This document shows positions 18,201-26,788 of a DNA stretch of 64,000 bases, piece by piece. Position 1 is the stretch's first letter. Each line of letters begins with the position of its first letter. Source of the DNA: Stictocephala bisonia (Eukaryota; Arthropoda; Insecta; Hemiptera; Membracidae); the NCBI GenBank assembly GCA_035578905.1, contig JAQJVL010002182.1:1-64000 (forward strand). Reading direction: 5' to 3'. The notes under the pieces are model-generated. The model had not been told where the DNA came from, did no database searches, and worked only from the letters and a program-made list of their open reading frames with translations. The translations under genes were made by a program, and so were the position numbers.

Positions 18201-19124
18201 ATGGTAGATAGTGGTGGATGCGGCGAGGTTGATCTTGCCATGAGACGGGATGGAGAGCCGCTAACACAGACCAGAGGAAGCATTTCTGATCAGTGTTTTG
18301 TATATTCAGAACAGCCTTCTTATCGCTGATCTTTTTTGGCAGCTCGATGTAGGTTGATGCGTGGATGGGGTCGTATCTATTGATTCTTAGCTCCAAGCCG
18401 ATAATTTTAGTCAGAGTCCACCCGGACTCCTTGGCGTAGAATTCATCCATTTCTTTTAAGAGCTTCCCTTCGGCGTCCTCCAAATAGTCCTTGATGTTAG
18501 TGGCTGGTAGGATGACCGCGTTCTTGGTCTTGAAGTTCATTTATTTTCCTCTTCCTTATCTCCGACCGGTTTTTTGTATTTTACGAGGAATATGAGGTTA
18601 GTCTTGATATTTTTTTCCTTGACGTGCTCCTCGATCTTGGTCAGAACGAGTCCTCGAGCTTGCTTCAGAAATCCGATGGGGTCCTTGATGTTGGTGTGGT
18701 TCTTGACTGAGTACGTCTTCATTCGTTCCTTGAACGCCTTCTCGATTTCAATAATTTCCAACTGTCTATGTCCTCCAATGAGATGTCCCACTGTCTCCTT
18801 GACCGTGTTGTATGCTGATACGATCGAAGAGCGCACGTTGTTGATGATGGAATCGCTGGTTGATGGTTGGGGGTCGGTCTCAAAGCGAGCAACCTTGGAA
18901 GTGGAGGGGGCTGGCTCGTCTGCTTTCCTCTTGAGGTGAGCGGGGCTACACTTCTTGAGGTGACGTCTGAGGTTGGAGATAGTTATCATGAGTCCACAAG
19001 TCGGACAGGGACGTTGAGGCTCCCGGATTGTTGTAGGCCCGGTGCAGCTCTTGAGGTGGCGAGCTATGTTTGCCTTAGACATGGTCTTGCTGCATCTAGG
19101 GCATGCAATCTGGTTGGGGTTCAT
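15225..19124 (-). pseudogene. Protein-primed DNA polymerase B, subfamily A, element I right arm
   Basis: The fuller of the two element I copies. It begins at ATG 19124 with MNPNQIACPRC: two C2HC zinc fingers (CPRC..H....C and CPTC..H....C), a Lys/Ser-rich linker and a helical region to 18,537. There an ATGA overlap (stop of one frame, start of the next) separates it from the main frame beginning MNFKTKN. Exonuclease and polymerase motifs follow as in the left arm, and motif B is complete here (NNSMFGK). Breaks: TAA at 17,677-17,679 (shared with the left arm), a private Trp-to-stop at about 16,756 and an insertion near 15,698. The zinc-finger N-terminus is typical of subfamily A and absent from subfamily B. 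Confidence 0.85.
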
Positions 19125-19410
19125 GATGATGATCTGCAAATGAATTTATAGGTTATGTACGTTGTAAATAGCGGAGCTGCTAGATGTGTCTCGTTCAAAA
19201 GTCTGAGACTGAATGAGGATTGTCCTGAAATCATCGTAATATATATGTCCTGGATCCAAGATGGCGGCCCCCATTCCTGCCAACCTGTTGGGAATTTTCC
19301 CTCCCAAAATTTCCCTCAAATTCCCAAATTTCCCTCAAATTCCCTTTTTGTACTATATACAATACACTATTAGCCTTGTTATACTATATAAAATGCACTT
19401 TTAGCCTAGC

Positions 19411-19648
19411 TATATTGTATTGCATGCGTATCTGTACAAGTGTACCAAATTTGAGCGAAATCGGACGGTATATAACGAAACTAGATCCGGAGTGGTGGGG
19501 GTAAAGATAAGTCCAGAGACGACATATACATAATACAAACGGTTTATATTGTATGGCATGCGTATCTGTACACGTGTACTAAATTTGATCGAAATCGGAT
19601 GGTAAATAACGAAACTAGATCCAAAGTGGTGGGGGTAAAGATAAGTTC
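19411..19648. repeat. Direct repeat, about 134-bp period, in the right-arm PolB leader
   Basis: Two diverged copies starting TATATTG, each with GCATGCGTATCTGTACA, GAAATCGGA and ACGAAACTAGATCC. They belong to the part deleted from the left arm. The remainder of 19,140-19,740 has no gene. It includes a CAAGATGGCGGC site at about 19,256 and one TATATAAAATGCACT unit. Confidence 0.75.
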
Positions 19649-20318
19649 AAAGGTGTTATTTTTGGAAAAATTTTATTATATGTAGGTCGGAAATGGTGTA
19701 TACAGGTGGGCCTAAAAGACTTTCAGGGGTCGAAAAAATTTCCAAGGCTCTAGGACGCACCGTTTTCGAGATATAAGCAAAAAACCACTTTTTACGGGAA
19801 ATGTATTGATTGTTTCGGAGAATACCTTCGGGGGTTTCCGGAGATTGTCGGGAACCTTCGGCAATCGTCGAGGCCCTTTTGATTTTGATTTACTTTGATT
19901 TGATTTTGATTGACCTTAATCGATTTTTAATGGGTTTTGATTTGATTTTGATTGACTTTGATTTGATTTTGATTGACTTTGATTTGATTTTGATTGATTT
20001 TGATTGCGGTGGCCAACTCCAACGCTATAGGGGTGAGGGGGAGGGGGAGAGGGGGAAGGGGGAAGGGCTGGTAATCGATTTGGCGCAGAAATCCTAAATT
20101 CTGGCGGCATTATCCTCATTATTTCACTACTGTTAAGGTCAATAAAAAACTCATTAAGGTCATTAGAACCTCATTAAAAACTCGTTAAGGTCAATTAGAA
20201 CCTCATTAAAAACTCGTTAAGGTCATTAGAACCTCATTAAAAAAAACTGACCTAGCCGACTCATCATGGGATGAAAACTCATCATGAGACGTTTGTCAAT
20301 GCCCATATTATATCTACT

Positions 20319-20324
20319 ATCGGC
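20319..20324. repeat. Target site duplication, right of element I
   Basis: ATCGGC directly after ATTATATCTACT, matching 6369-6374. Confidence 0.85.
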
Positions 20325-20337
20325 ATAAGCACACTAC

Positions 20338-21430
20338 TCAAAGTGTTCTAATTGTTAAGTATTTAGTATTCGTTCTATAGAATCTCCTACCAAGACTGCT
20401 GTTTTGTTTTCTTTACTTGATGATACAGATATTTAACACAAATTTATAACCCTTGTAAATATTTTTAGATATCTAAAACAAAATTTTTTCGCGGTCGGGA
20501 TCTTATAACTTTTTATCAAAACATATGTAACTCATGAATAAAACGTTAGTAGGTAGAAACTAGTTGTTTTTGACTCACTTTTTTCGGTTTTCCAAGATGG
20601 TGGCGGTCATGTGACCGGATCGAAGATGGCGACCAGAAGTGGATCCAGTATGGCGGCCGGAAGCGAAAGCAGAGAAACCAACCCCCCCGTGGGAAAATTC
20701 CCTCCCAAAATTTCCCTCTAAATTTCCAAATTTTCCTCCAAATTCCCACATCACACTATATAAAATGTACTCTTAACATAACTTTTACCATGTTATACTA
20801 TACAAAATACACTCTTTTCTCACATCATACTATATAAAATGCACTCTGAACCTAACTTTTACAATGTTATACTATATAAAATACACTCTTAGCCTAGCTA
20901 TACTATATAAAATGAACTTTTTTTGTCCAATATGGCGTCTTTTCCCTCCCACGTCAACTCACACTCGGAACCCCGTGGGAAAATTCCCACCCTAAAATTC
21001 CCATGCAAAAAGATGGTGGCCTTTCCCTTGTTAGACTATATAAAATACACTCCGTTATACTATATAAAATGCAAAAAGATGGCCCTTACACTATAATAAA
21101 TAGTGGCGCATGCGTGTGGGTAGGCTGTAGCAATATACACTATAACGAATGCATTATTTCATTTATACACTATAACAAATGTAATACTTCATATACTCTG
21201 TGTGGCTGACGCGATCGCAGCGCACTTAGCGTCATCAGCTGTGCTCTCGACCCGATCGCAGCGCACCTAGCGGCCACACCGGTGCGCGGTCGACGCATGC
21301 GCAGGGTCCAGATGATCAACGCTTCGCTCTGATTGGTTGACTCCCTACTTCACTGAACAACACAATCAATCTTTCTCACTTCTGCTCTTGCACTCGTACT
21401 GCTCTTGCACTCGTGTCTTCACTTTGCTCT
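20338..21430 (+). repeat. Polinton leader block, direct repeat of 41,671-42,735
   Basis: About 1.1 kb nearly identical to the DNA upstream of PolB copy IV: CAAAGTGTTCTAATTG start, the YY1-like/E-box group (20,590-20,650), a TATATAAAAT unit cluster (20,750-20,915), a GC-rich promoter-like block and a CACTTTGCTC end. Identity stops at about 21,430 where retrotransposon-like DNA begins. It is therefore the stump of another subfamily B element. Confidence 0.8.
21210..21335 (+). promoter_or_regulatory. GC-rich promoter-like block with GCGATCGCAGCGCAC repeats
   Basis: GCGATCGCAGCGCAC and a diverged second copy (CCGATCGCAGCGCACC), an NRF1-like GACGCATGCGCAGG and an ATTGG box (CTCTGATTGGTTGAC), repeated at 42,550-42,690 ahead of PolB IV. 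It probably drives PolB. No TATA box is seen in this version. Confidence 0.45.
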
Positions 21431-23376
21431 ATACCGGGTCTTTTGACCGGTACATTTCGTTTTTTTCGTCGTTGTCTGCCGGGCTGCCTGAGATCGCTCG
21501 TGTCCTGCGTTTCGCGTACTTTGGTGGCCGTTGGCTCAGATCCGTTCGTTCCGGGTTCCAGCTTCGGTCAGGTTGGCCTGTCTGTTCAGTTGTTTCTCGG
21601 CGGCCGAACACCTTACTATGGTCGGCTAGAGCTCCTTAAACGTAAGTGTTCATTGTGTAAGTTTTAATATCTAATCACCCTTTTGGTGAAAATACTTTTG
21701 TTTCAAGGATAATTTTCATCGGGCTTACTTGTGTTTGCAGGGTTTTGTCTAATTTATATTCTTTGTCTGTTTGTTAACCTAGGTTCGAGCCACGAGCTCA
21801 ATGTTACATTTTTAGCATTAATTGCTTTTTATATCTGGCTTTATAATTAATAGTAGTTCTGTATATTGTTTTGTTGAGCCTTTTACAGTTGGAGTTACCG
21901 ATTTACCTATTTTTTGTTCATTGAAAATAACCTAGCCTATCTTTAGTTTGATTTTCATGTTATAACATATTACCCCTGTATCCATAGCCTAGTTTTCAGT
22001 TTGTCCTTTTAAGTCCATATACGTAATTAATTCTTTGGTAATTTTTTAAATTGTAATTTGATTTAAATTATTCATAGCCTAAAGTTAATCTTTCACTGTC
22101 TTGTTCGCTCCACTCATGTTCTTGTTTGTATCTTCATGTTCAGTTTTGCGAAATCATGCACCCTTATATTTAGTTGTTATGTGTAATATTTTTGTTGTTG
22201 TGGCTGGACTGTTTTTAATGTGCTGTGGTGTTGCCTTGCAGTCCAGGGTCCTCGAGTGGGACAATTTCCCTCAGCCTGTCGTCCGGGGAAAGTTCGACCA
22301 TCTTCACTGCTAGCCTGGCCTGAGGACCATGTTGGAGCCTGGAGTCGCCCGCTACCCTCTATACATCTTTTGGGGTAGAAGTCTTCTGTCCTCAGGTCAG
22401 TGCGTTCCATGTTATTTCCCGTTGGCTGAGCTGGGGGTTTTGTATGGTCTTATTAAAAAAAAAAAAAAAAAAAAAAAAAGAATGAAATATAAAAGAAGAA
22501 AAAAAAGTTTGTGGAACTATTAAATGTGGCCTAGGCCTAAAACTGTTACCGTGATTGATGCAACACAGCCATGGGGGACCTATATAAATTTTTTTATTAA
22601 AAGAAAAAAAAAACTTGAAATACCAAGAACTTTTAATGTTAATATTTATTTATATTTATATTTCTTGTTATTAATTAATTAGTTTTATTTGTTGTTATTT
22701 TTTTTAGAGTTTATAGTTGTTAGGTCCCTATGGTTAAGTTATGTTATTTATTTATATGTTTAGGCCTAGTGATTGTTATTTGTATTTTGTCGTTAAGTGT
22801 ATTAGGGGTGTTTTGGAAGTGACTTTTTACTAAAACGGTACCGGGTTATATTTTATTTTTAATTACTTCTTTTTTTAAAAATTCTTCACCAAAAGGGGAT
22901 TATCGTTCTTTTGCTTAACTTCTAATTCGGAGCTGCCCAGGGATTCCGGCTTACTCCCTGGTCCCGGTGGAATCATGGGAAGTGGGCTAAATTGCCGGTT
23001 TAATTGTTGTGAGCCAAAGGTTCTAAATTTCAACTTTTATTTGGGCATTAAAATTTTCTTACGTTTTGGGTGTCTCTGGCTAGGCTGCAGATAGGCCATG
23101 TAATTGTTAATTGTTAATTCTGGTATTTGTAGAGTTGGTTGTTTTGTAGCTTTTGTATTATTTTCTTGTTTATTTTAGTGTTGCTTGTTGTTTATTTAAG
23201 TGAAATTGATATTGCGGCCTTCTGCCGGTTTTGACAAATTAACTTTTGTTTGCTTGCAATAATAAAATTAGTTTTGCTCAGCTGCCGAGTTTTATTTTGG
23301 ACCCTCCAACTGCCACCCGTGATCCCATCGCTTGACTGGTTTTGAGCCATCTCCAAGTTGGCACGCTTTCCTCAAT

Positions 23377-23392
23377 TGGTAGCAGAAAGTGG
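23377..23392 (+). other. Primer binding site candidate (initiator tRNA-Met type)
   Basis: TGGTAGCAGAAAGTGG. The first ten bases match the complement of the eukaryotic initiator-Met tRNA 3' end. It lies a few bases after CTCA, which may be the end of the 5' LTR. Confidence 0.55.
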
Positions 23393-23780
23393 TTGCCTAA
23401 AAAAAAAAAAAAAAAAAAAATAGTTCTCTCTTGGTGGTTGGCAGTGGGTGTTTGCCAGTTAGTAGGTCAGTGTTGGCCGACCTACCGTCAAGGTGTCTTG
23501 GTATTACATAAAAAAAAAGAAAAGAAACAAATAAATAATTATTTGAAAACAAAAAACAATTAAAAAACCAAATAAATAATTTAACTTGTACTAAAAAAAA
23601 TAAAAAAAATAATTAAAAAAAAAAAAAAACTTTAGGCAATCCACTTGGTTACTGTTTTGAATGGGTTTCATGGGTGGATTGGAGTGGTCGGCAGTGGCTC
23701 GTTAGGCTGAGGGTTTTGTTCGTCTTGGACCCTGGAGTTGTCGTTTTTTGTGTATATTGTTGAGATTTGTTGCGTTCGAG

Positions 23781-25121
23781 ATGGCCTATCTGCAGAATGT
23801 TGCCCTCCTAGTGAAGGAGGAGTTGATTTTCGAGTTGAGGGCGCGTGGTGTGACTCCGGAGAGTGATGTTCTGAATCTCCGGAGGTTGCTGCGGGAGCAG
23901 TTGTCCGTGGGTACGGCGGTGGATTGGTCTGATCTACTGGAGGTTGGTGAGGAGTTGTCTGTTTGTAAACGTAAGGTGGAAGATTGGGAAGGGGTTTTGG
24001 AAGACCTGCAGCTGGAACCTCCAGTAGGTCGTGACCGGGCCTGCCGTCTTGCGCGTTTTGGGCATCTGCTTGCCCGCTTACGGATGGTCAACCGGGCACC
24101 GGGGTTGGAACCGTCGGATAGGTCGTGGATCTTGGATAGTGTGTCTAGGCTGGAAGAGATTTTTCAGGCACTCTCCGGTTCCACGACTCCTACGGGTTTG
24201 GGTCAGCGGCCTAACTTCTCGCTGTCGCCTAACGTGTTGAGGCCGCAGGCTGAGACAATGGCTCTCACTGTGCCTGAGGCTCCTTCTGAGCCTGCAGGCG
24301 TTTCTGTTGAGGTTGCTTGTGGTTCGGCTCCAGCTGCCGTTCCTTCTGCTTCAGATCCTTTGTGTTCACCTGCTCTTCTGCAGCTGAGCTACCACAAGCT
24401 ACCTAACCCTCTCACGCCCATGATCCAGAATCTCCCTGTGATCGATGGGATGGATCCTGAGGAGCTTCTTAAGTTTCTAGTGGCCTTTCTCAGACTTAGT
24501 GAGATGCCCGGCATGCAGGCTGGGGACTTGCTTCGTCTGATTTTCCCGTATTGCAGAGGTCCCGTTGGGGAGTTGCTGAGTTCTGTCTTGGCCAGTGATG
24601 CCTCGGTGGACTCGTTCCATCGAGAGTTACTTTCGTCGTTTCTTCCCATTCGACTCAGGGAGAGGATGGTCATGGACAGATTTTATCGGTCGCAGGGTAG
24701 GGGCGAGTCTCTGGCAGCCTATGTCTCTTCAGTCAAGGAAGCTCGTCAAGCGTTGCGCCTCACACTTTCTGAAGCTGAAACCGTTCGTGTCATTCTGGAT
24801 GGCATTTCTCCTGAAAAACGGTGTAGGCTAGTTTTTGCTGGTGTTCCTTCGTCTTTTCGGGAGCTGCATCAGCTGTGCATTGTTTCGCGCAGCGTGCAGT
24901 TCTCAGACCAGCAAGGGAGGGATTCTGAGAGTCATCGTGCTCTCCCCACCCGTCGACCGGCTATGTCTGTAGGTGTGAGTCAGCCAGTGGAGGGTCGTGG
25001 TTCTCGGCCTCCTGTTGTGTGTTTTGCTTGTGGCCAACCTGGTCACATTCGTCGTGACTGTCCACGTGCTCGAGGTCGTGGGGCGAGAAACGCTCAGCGC
25101 GGGGGGTTGCCTCCACAGTAG
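23781..25121 (+). CDS. gag: Gag polyprotein with CCHC zinc knuckle
   Basis: 446 codons from ATG 23781 (MAYLQNVALLVKEEL). I preferred this ATG to upstream alternatives because it begins the recognisable family N-terminus. The matrix-like region is followed by a Pro/Ser/Ala-rich linker (about 155-215), a capsid-like helical domain (about 220-380, with DPEELLKFLVAFLRL and ERMVMDRFYRS) and a C-terminal zinc knuckle, CFACGQPGHIRRDC, of the CX2CX4HX4C type. Role: particle assembly and RNA packaging. The frame is intact. The protease frame lies in the -1 phase and overlaps the end of gag, where a G run (CGCGGGGGG) could allow slippage. Confidence 0.85.
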   Translation: MAYLQNVALLVKEELIFELRARGVTPESDVLNLRRLLREQLSVGTAVDWSDLLEVGEELSVCKRKVEDWEGVLEDLQLEPPVGRDRACRLARFGHLLARLRMVNRAPGLEPSDRSWILDSVSRLEEIFQALSGSTTPTGLGQRPNFSLSPNVLRPQAETMALTVPEAPSEPAGVSVEVACGSAPAAVPSASDPLCSPALLQLSYHKLPNPLTPMIQNLPVIDGMDPEELLKFLVAFLRLSEMPGMQAGDLLRLIFPYCRGPVGELLSSVLASDASVDSFHRELLSSFLPIRLRERMVMDRFYRSQGRGESLAAYVSSVKEARQALRLTLSEAETVRVILDGISPEKRCRLVFAGVPSSFRELHQLCIVSRSVQFSDQQGRDSESHRALPTRRPAMSVGVSQPVEGRGSRPPVVCFACGQPGHIRRDCPRARGRGARNAQRGGLPPQ

Positions 25122-25123
25122 CT

Positions 25124-25528
25124 CCCCGCGTTGTTGCGAGTGACCGTGGCCATTTGCCTCTGACACGTGCCCATGGCAGGAGGGTCGGGGATTTTTCGGG
25201 CCTTGCTGGCATGGCTTCCCTGGGACAGTGTGGTCACCTCGGTGTGTCCTGGCGTTTTTGTTTCTTTTGGTGGTACGGTGTGTCGAGCCTTCTTGATTCT
25301 GGTTCGGCATGCAGTATCATCAGCCTTTCTCTTTTTGAGTCCCTTGACGCCTTAGGACTTGTCAGGAACACCGAGCCTTCTTCTATCACGTGCTGGACGG
25401 CATCCCAAACTCCTCTACCTATACTTCTAAAGGCGTTTTTCCATTTTAAGATCGAAGGATTTTCCTGGAGGTGGGGTTTTCTTGTTGCCAAGGACCTGGC
25501 GGTTTCTTTTTATATAAGAGATATATAA
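25124..25528 (+). CDS. Pol N-terminus: retropepsin (partial)
   Basis: The -1 frame relative to gag is open across the gag stop and continues to 25,528. It contains SLLDSGSACSIIS, the Asp-Ser-Gly active site of an aspartic retroviral-type protease, with hydrophobic strands on both sides. The frame stops just before the N gap in low-complexity ATATAA sequence, so the rest of pol is missing. Expression would need a -1 shift near the gag end, and no ATG is required. Confidence 0.6.
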   Translation, partial: PRVVASDRGHLPLTRAHGRRVGDFSGLAGMASLGQCGHLGVSWRFCFFWWYGVSSLLDSGSACSIISLSLFESLDALGLVRNTEPSSITCWTASQTPLPILLKAFFHFKIEGFSWRWGFLVAKDLAVSFYIRDI

Positions 25529-25530
25529 TG

Positions 25531-25553
25531 NNNNNNNNNNNNNNNNNNNNNNN
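25531..25553. other. Assembly gap (23 N)
   Basis: The gap separates the retrotransposon from the left flank of element II. Only 11 bases lie between the gap and the element II end, so the flank order here is not proven. Confidence 0.99.
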
Positions 25554-25558
25554 TATTT

Positions 25559-25564
25559 ATAAAT
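25559..25564. repeat. Target site duplication, left of element II
   Basis: ATAAAT directly before AGTAGATAAAAAG, matching 41,098-41,103. It is AT-rich, hence weaker evidence than ATCGGC. Confidence 0.7.
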
Positions 25565-25973
25565 AGTAGATAAAAAGCCCAGGAGCGACACTCAGGTTCG
25601 TATAGTATCACGGAAAATGAAGGCGCTACCTTTTAATTAATTAATTATATATTTAAAAATGAAGGCGCCACCTGCAATACAGTATTGAAATGCGGGACTT
25701 GCCTACTAAAACATGAAGGCGCTTTTTATTTATTAATAAATACACTGTTAGCCTACCTATTTAAATTAATTTTTTATTTAATTTTTATCATTTTTTTTAA
25801 TAAATACACTGTTAACCTAGCTTTATTATATAACATACACTGTTAGCCTACCTATTTAATTAATTTTTTATTTAATTTATATAATTTTTGTAATAAATAC
25901 ACTCTTAACCTAACTTTTTCCATGTTATACTATATAAAATGCACTTTTTTGTCCAATATAGCGTCTTTTTCCA

Positions 25974-26235
25974 TGTACGTTCTTAACACTCTAGGCAACC
26001 CGCAATACAAGTTTTATTTAAAAATCAAGGAGCAGCTATTATTTATATTAATTATTTACTTCTTTTTTTATTTTTATTTAATACACCGTTACCTACCTAT
26101 ACTTATCTATCTAATCATGGTTGTGTACGTACTTAACACTCTAGGCAATCCGCAATACACGTTTTATTTAAAAATCAAGGGGCAGCTATTATTTATATTA
26201 ATTATTTACTTCTTTTTTTTATTTTTATTTAATAC
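25974..26235. repeat. 150-bp tandem duplication private to the left arm of II
   Basis: TGTACGTNCTTAACACTCTAGG starts at 25,974 and again at 26,124. The mirrored right-arm region (about 39,535-39,640) has a single copy, so the duplication followed palindrome formation. Confidence 0.75.
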
Positions 26236-26444
26236 ACTGTTACATACGAGGTCTACTGGTGTACGGCGACCGAGCTTTATCGCTGTTATCACATCACTTG
26301 ACCTCTAAGGTTAGCACGTGGAGCGTCCATGCGGTGCTGATTAATATAACACTGACCTCAAAGGTCAACCCGTGGCTGTTATCACATCTGCTTCCGTTAC
26401 CACAAGCATTGTTTTACATCCCGTGTCTTGCACAATCTCTTTTA

Positions 26445-26625
26445 ACGTAATCAGAGTTTCATGTCTGGACAGGCGCGTGACCTAATTGCCCCAACAGTAC
26501 TACATGGGATGACGTAATCGGATTTTCATGTCTGGACAGGCGCGTGACCCAATTGCCCCCCCCTCCCCCCTCCCCCCCTCATCCATCCCTATATAAACGA
26601 CCAACACATTCAATCTTTCTCACTT
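26445..26625 (+). promoter_or_regulatory. PolB promoter of element II (left arm)
   Basis: A duplicated module, (T/G)ACGTAATC followed by CATGTCTGGACAGG and CGCGTGACC, occurs at 26,445-26,491 and 26,512-26,558. TGACGTAA is a CRE/ATF-type site. A C-rich tract and TATATAAA (26,590-26,597) follow, with a TCACTT initiator whose A is 32 nt from the TATA start. The mirror copy is at about 39,160-39,320. Confidence 0.6.
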
Positions 26626-26788
26626 CTGCTCTTGCGCTCGTACTGATCAGACGTGTCTTCACTTTGCTCCTACTCGATATTAAACACTTTAACTTTATTC
26701 TATTTTGGACACCGTTCTCTGTACGGTATTTCAAAGTAATAATCAATATTTTAACCTTTGTTCTTCCGATTTAATTTTGTGTAAAAAG

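Larger units (their letters stand above)
6375..20318. mobile_element. Element I: palindromic Polinton-like element
   Basis: The outer ends are inverted copies starting AGTAGATATAATATGGGC, flanked by the 6-bp duplication ATCGGC. Starting with AG and duplicating 6 bp is the Polinton/Maverick signature. Unlike known Polintons, essentially the whole element is the inverted repeat: the left arm runs to about 12,777 and the right arm from about 12,780 outwards, meeting at AAAAACG-AC-CGTTTTT with a 2-nt spacer. Each arm carries PolB reading inward, a short integrase N-terminal relic, the GC-rich block, the two-stem RNA motif and an 8-bp repeat array at the centre. The left arm is shorter by a deletion of about 940 bp. 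I see no integrase body, ATPase, protease or capsid gene. Confidence 0.85.
21431..25530 (+). mobile_element. LTR retrotransposon (Ty3/gypsy-like), 5' half, cut by a gap
   Basis: Contains a primer-binding-site candidate (23,377), gag (23,781) and the start of protease (25,154). The 5' boundary is inferred from where similarity to the leader block ends. The presumed 5' LTR would fill 21.4-23.37 kb, with AATAAA at 23,261 and long A runs at about 22,446 and 23,400. Reverse transcriptase, integrase and the 3' LTR are missing because the sequence enters the N gap and then element II. The LTR start could not be defined. Confidence 0.65.

Noticed and set aside
6375..20318. Whole palindrome as a pure assembly or sequencing chimera
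   Set aside because: Unlikely for I and II. The arms carry private mutations, a deletion in one arm, a transposon in one arm with an empty site in the other, and outer 6-bp duplications. Consensus errors inside the arms remain possible.
21431..23370. Host gene exon with a GTAAGT donor at about 21,641
   Set aside because: The short frame around 21,337-21,667 has no recognisable domain and lies between an element leader and a retroviral-type primer site. An LTR region is a better explanation, though not proven.
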